Shown here one piece after another: positions 24,269-27,452 of a DNA stretch of 27,452 nucleotides. The position numbers and the translations under genes are program-made. The stretch comes from Caryophanales bacterium UBA4694 (GTDB taxonomy: Bacteria; Bacillota_I; Bacilli_A; RFN20; CAG-288). Numbering within the stretch: position 1 is the first letter of the stretch; each line of letters opens with the position of its first letter. A model generated the notes under the pieces. The model worked only from the letters and a program-made list of their open reading frames with translations, made no database searches and was not told the DNA's origin. The DNA is taken from positions 1 to 27,452 of the forward strand of contig DHKM01000036.1 in assembly GCA_002404835.1 (NCBI GenBank), in the 5' to 3' direction.

Positions 24269-27190
24269 ATGAACAGCGAAGTATTGGATTTCACCGCTCT
24301 CGCAAATACGATCAAGTGGATGTTCTCCACAAAGGACGACCGGGAATCTTTTCCAATCCAGGAATCTGATTTTCTTTTCCTTCTCAAAGAAGAAAAGATT
24401 CCCTGTCCGGGAAAAGAAGACTTTTTCTTCTGTCCTGTTTTCCTGTCGGACAAGAAAGAAGACAGAAGTTATCCGGTTTTCTTTCTTCCTTCGGTCATCG
24501 AAGATAACGGAAAACTTTTATCTGTAAGAGAGGATTCCTATCCGATCTATTCCATGGTCCTGGATGAATTTCTGAAGAATATCTCGGCCAATCTTTCCCT
24601 CGAACACCGTCTTTCGGATATTCCTGCTTATCTTTTTTCATTAAGGACGTTTATCGAAAGTAGCGGTGCGTTGAAAGACAGGCTCTTCTTGGAATACAAA
24701 GTTGCGTTCTATTCCCAGAAGGAAATGCTCTATCATTCCATTTACCGTTCTTTGCCGAAGTATTCAAGTCCGGATTCAGCTTCCATGAAATATCATGGAT
24801 TCCTCAAGAAAAACTCCGACACGGAGACGGAAAAGAAACTCAAGGAAGATGACAAGAAGTATTTTTCCCCGTTACTCAAGACCTGGGACAGCCTTTCCGG
24901 ATATGGAGTCGGAAAGGTTTCCTATACTAAGGAAAGAGACCGAAACATGTTTCTTTTGTATATGCTCAGTAAATGGATTCCGGAAGGCAAGAAGGTTTTG
25001 ATTGTTTCGGAAGACAAACAGGATGTAAGAAGTCTTCTTGAACGACATCATCTGACGGATTTCACCTTCGATTTCTCTTCTTTTTATGCAACGGAGATAT
25101 CCTTTTCCCCATTTCATGAAAGAACGGAAAAAGATTATACAGAAGCCATCGAACGCAAACGTAGGCTGAATCAGGCAAGAAGCGACTATCTGAACCTGGT
25201 CATGCAGAAACAGGCTCTGTATACTCCTCCCCTTCTGGAAGAAGACCTTCAGAACCTTCTCTATCAGTCCCAGTTCGAAGGAATCAGTCCGTTTCCACTT
25301 GATCTATCCGACTATGGGGAAGAGGATTTCAAGAAGGATCTCGAGTTCGTGAAGAACATGGGACAGTATCAGACCATTCTTTCCGTCCCTTTGATGAAGA
25401 ATCCTCTCTATGGTCTTTCCCTGTCCGGAAAGAAAGAAAATTACGATCTCCTTGTCCTCTGTGTAACGGAGACCTATTCCAAGCTGAATGCCTTTTTATC
25501 CTATCTTCAAGAAAGGAAAATCACATCCGTTTCCGGAGATAAAATTGAAAAAGGATCCGAATTCCTCGAGCTTGGAAAGGACATCGAAGTCCTAAACGAA
25601 TATAACGGATTTCCGAAACGCTATTTCAAGATCGAGAATCCCGAGGACCCAAATATGAGGCTAGAGGATCTCAAGACCTTGTACCGCGCCGTTTCGTCAT
25701 CCAGATTGATGGTAGACAATCTGTTCGACGAGAAAATCTATCAGCAGGATATCGATAGACTGACTCAAGAATACGAGAGCGGCTTCTTCGGAAGAATCAA
25801 CGCCAGGAAAAAGATGAAATCTTATTTGAAGAACTCGAAAAACGCGGATTACGGACTCTTTATCCGAATTCTGAAACATTATCGAAAAGCGGTTCTTCTT
25901 CTTAACGAAGCACTCCCCAAATATCAGGAGATTTACGGAGATTCTGTCCTTAACATGAACGGATTGATTGAAATAGAATCCAATATCAAGTATCTGAAGA
26001 AATTCAGGATGAGAGGAAAATTCAATCCGTCTTTCACAATCGATAATCCTAAGATCAAGAAAGCCATACGCGAAAAGGAATACCGGCAGGATATGATTCT
26101 GGATTATCAGATGGCCAAGGAAAAATACGACGAATATATCAGCTCCCTAAATCGATATATCGGCTTTTTCATCGATTCCAGGAAAGACTATTCCCATATG
26201 GATTTTGTAGATGTCCAGAATGAACTCAACAGACGGCAGAATATCACCTATCCGATGTTCCGCGATTATTCTCAGTTCAAAAAAGAACTCGAGAATACCT
26301 CCATGAATCTTCAGCTGAAAGTCCGCGAAGCGACACTTGGAAATCGAAGCCTTTCTCTTTTTCGGAATCAATATCTGCTCTCCCTATATCATGCCATATA
26401 CCTAGATGCAGAAAAAGAATCGAAAAAACTAGAAAAACCGCTGGAAGAAGCACAAAAATCTTATTTTGAACAATTGAAACAGCTTCCGTATATCAAAGAA
26501 GAGATGCTTTATCGCGATTTTGATGAGATAATCGAAAAAGAGACAAAAGATGAAAAAAATATAGAGACACTCGCCTCTGTGATGCAACATTACCACGAAG
26601 GTACATTTACCATCGAGGATATCCAGAAGTCCTATGAACTATATGAGAAGACCCATCCTCTTTGCATTGCTTCTTCGCCGGATTTGGGATACAGCTACAG
26701 TGATCAGTTCGATGTGGTCGTATTGATGAATACAAAATGCATCGATACTCTTTCCCTTTTTGGGTGCATGGATTGCGGGAAAGAAGCCCTGATTGTCAAT
26801 TCTCAGAAAGAAAGCGACGCCAGACTTCAGGGATATGAGGAAATACCGATCACGAACGAAGACATGTATCTTTCGAGATTCCATTTCAATCGCGTTCCGA
26901 ACGATTTCGTGGAATATATGAAGGGAAAGGCACCTCTTTTCGGATATGATTTCATCGTCGATGATCCGAGATTCAAATGGATTCTTGTCGATAGGAACAA
27001 TCCGAAACGTCAGTTTGCCGTTGTTCCGGATGCCTCTGTCTCTTCTAACTTGATGAAGGAGACTCTGACTCAATTCCGCGAATATCTCTATGTTCACTTT
27101 GGCCTTTATATGATTGATTTTGTTGTTTTCGAAGCACTATTCGAAAAGGAGAGGTTCCTCAAGGAATCCCTGAAGCTTTTCGAATCTTGA
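24269..27190 (+). CDS. Degenerate superfamily 1 helicase-like protein (DUF4011-type), probably catalytically dead
   Basis: A 973-residue cytoplasmic protein that follows the layout of large Firmicutes SF1 helicases of the DUF4011 type, but with the motifs eroded. Where GPPGTGKS is expected it has SGYGVGKV (210-217), followed by the family-like GKKVLIVSE. A charged helical region follows, containing NPLYGLS, close to the HPWYGL of the family. Near 815 the motif II segment FDVVVLMNTKC replaces FDLVIFDEASQ, so both Walker B acids are gone; motif III GDSKQ is NSQKE (844-848). Only about 125 residues follow, so the second RecA domain is absent. The tail (about 880-973) resembles the Vsr-like nuclease domain often ending these proteins, again without clear catalytic acids. 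A structural or regulatory role is likely. The assignment is from remembered family patterns, not a search. Confidence 0.8.
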   Translation: MNSEVLDFTALANTIKWMFSTKDDRESFPIQESDFLFLLKEEKIPCPGKEDFFFCPVFLSDKKEDRSYPVFFLPSVIEDNGKLLSVREDSYPIYSMVLDEFLKNISANLSLEHRLSDIPAYLFSLRTFIESSGALKDRLFLEYKVAFYSQKEMLYHSIYRSLPKYSSPDSASMKYHGFLKKNSDTETEKKLKEDDKKYFSPLLKTWDSLSGYGVGKVSYTKERDRNMFLLYMLSKWIPEGKKVLIVSEDKQDVRSLLERHHLTDFTFDFSSFYATEISFSPFHERTEKDYTEAIERKRRLNQARSDYLNLVMQKQALYTPPLLEEDLQNLLYQSQFEGISPFPLDLSDYGEEDFKKDLEFVKNMGQYQTILSVPLMKNPLYGLSLSGKKENYDLLVLCVTETYSKLNAFLSYLQERKITSVSGDKIEKGSEFLELGKDIEVLNEYNGFPKRYFKIENPEDPNMRLEDLKTLYRAVSSSRLMVDNLFDEKIYQQDIDRLTQEYESGFFGRINARKKMKSYLKNSKNADYGLFIRILKHYRKAVLLLNEALPKYQEIYGDSVLNMNGLIEIESNIKYLKKFRMRGKFNPSFTIDNPKIKKAIREKEYRQDMILDYQMAKEKYDEYISSLNRYIGFFIDSRKDYSHMDFVDVQNELNRRQNITYPMFRDYSQFKKELENTSMNLQLKVREATLGNRSLSLFRNQYLLSLYHAIYLDAEKESKKLEKPLEEAQKSYFEQLKQLPYIKEEMLYRDFDEIIEKETKDEKNIETLASVMQHYHEGTFTIEDIQKSYELYEKTHPLCIASSPDLGYSYSDQFDVVVLMNTKCIDTLSLFGCMDCGKEALIVNSQKESDARLQGYEEIPITNEDMYLSRFHFNRVPNDFVEYMKGKAPLFGYDFIVDDPRFKWILVDRNNPKRQFAVVPDASVSSNLMKETLTQFREYLYVHFGLYMIDFVVFEALFEKERFLKESLKLFES

Positions 27191-27283
27191 AAAACACGGC
27201 TAAGGAATCAACTGCGATATGGCTGTATTAAGGAACGACGTTCTAGATATTCTGTAATTTTCACTCTTTTATAGCGCAATACT

Positions 27284-27370
27284 ATGGATAAAACAGCTTT
27301 GAAAGTAAAGAGAATATTTTTCGATGGCCTTGGTTTTGATGAAAAATTGCTTAAAATGATTCATCTATGA
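27284..27370 (+). CDS. Possible 28-residue peptide or gene remnant
   Basis: An ATG-to-TGA frame with sequence starting MDKTALKVKRIFF and ending KMIHL. It has a basic, amphipathic look but no ribosome-binding site and no recognisable relative. It may be a random frame or the remains of a gene. Confidence 0.15.
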   Translation: MDKTALKVKRIFFDGLGFDEKLLKMIHL

Positions 27371-27394
27371 TTGATTGGCATAGGGATAAATTAG

Positions 27395-27421
27395 AAGCCA
27401 ATCTGCTGTGATTTGCTTTTT
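27395..27421 (+). terminator. Possible terminator downstream of the helicase-like gene
   Basis: AAGCCAATC (27395-27403) pairs with GATTTGCTT (27410-27418), with one internal mismatch, followed by TTT. It is about 200 bases after the stop of the helicase-like gene. Confidence 0.35.
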
Positions 27422-27452
27422 CCTGATAGTAATAGAAAGCTTCCCTGCTGAT

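Larger units (their letters stand above)
27191..27452. other. Gene-poor tail of the window
   Basis: These 262 bases hold no convincing gene, RNA gene or mobile element. The only notable items are a 28-codon open frame at 27284-27370 and an imperfect hairpin at 27395-27421. The next gene probably starts beyond the window. Confidence 0.6.

Noticed and set aside
22932..24400. Shared KWMF motif near the N-termini of the acidic protein and the helicase-like protein
   Set aside because: The similarity covers only a few residues and does not extend, so it is probably chance.
1..27452. Mycoplasma-type genetic code (TGA as Trp)
   Set aside because: Several genes end naturally at TGA with consistent downstream signals, and tryptophan is encoded by TGG throughout.
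1..27452. CRISPR arrays, tRNA or rRNA genes, insertion sequences
   Set aside because: Reading through the gaps showed no regularly spaced repeats, cloverleaf-like sequences, transposase frames or terminal inverted repeats.

Overview
The window looks like a near-origin stretch of a low-GC Gram-positive chromosome from the Bacilli/Erysipelotrichia/Mollicutes-like part of the Firmicutes. Four things point there: dnaN opens the window, a near-perfect ParB-binding parS site lies about 4.4 kb further on, promoters and ribosome-binding sites are of the Firmicutes SigA and AGGAG type, and two exported proteins carry Bacilli-style lipoprotein signals. TGA is used as a stop (for example at 4460, 20282, 23520, 27188), so this is not a code-4 mycoplasma. 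All supported genes are on the + strand, co-directional with replication if the origin lies to the left. The species assignment is inference.

Layout: (1) dnaN, 85-1245, with its own -10 box and terminator. (2) A 1032-residue coiled-coil protein of unknown function, 1364-4462, whose N-terminal ~97-residue domain recurs near residues 728-825. (3) A parS site, 4461-4476, directly after its stop codon, then a peptidase T-like metallopeptidase, 4493-5686. (4) A spacer with a full-consensus cre-like operator and a terminator-like hairpin, then a 1460-residue exported S8 serine protease, 5962-10344, ending in an unusual Gly-Gly-Cys/membrane/Lys anchor instead of LPXTG. (5) A small three-helix membrane protein, 10398-10775. 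(6) A tight oppA-oppB-oppC-oppD-oppF oligopeptide ABC transporter operon, 10895-20284, with a strong terminator. (7) A second cre-like site and a 759-residue lipoprotein, 20552-22831. (8) A two-gene unit, an acidic protein plus a zinc-ribbon membrane protein, 22932-23818. (9) rpmE (ribosomal protein L31) with its own promoter, leader hairpin and terminator. (10) A 973-residue protein, 24269-27190, that resembles the large DUF4011-type superfamily 1 helicases but has lost the P-loop, the Walker B acids and the whole second RecA half. (11) A 262-base tail without a convincing gene.

Functionally, the middle of the window reads as a protein-scavenging module. A surface-anchored subtilase cuts extracellular protein, a lipoprotein binder with an Ig-like domain captures peptides, OppBCDF imports them, and PepT finishes tripeptides in the cytoplasm. 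OppA, OppC, OppD and OppF are all much longer than usual because of extra domains or insertions. The cre-like operators upstream of the protease and of the downstream lipoprotein suggest catabolite control. The least explained items are the duplicated-domain coiled-coil protein, the dead helicase-like protein, the C-terminal Cys anchor and the helical insertions in the Opp ATPases.
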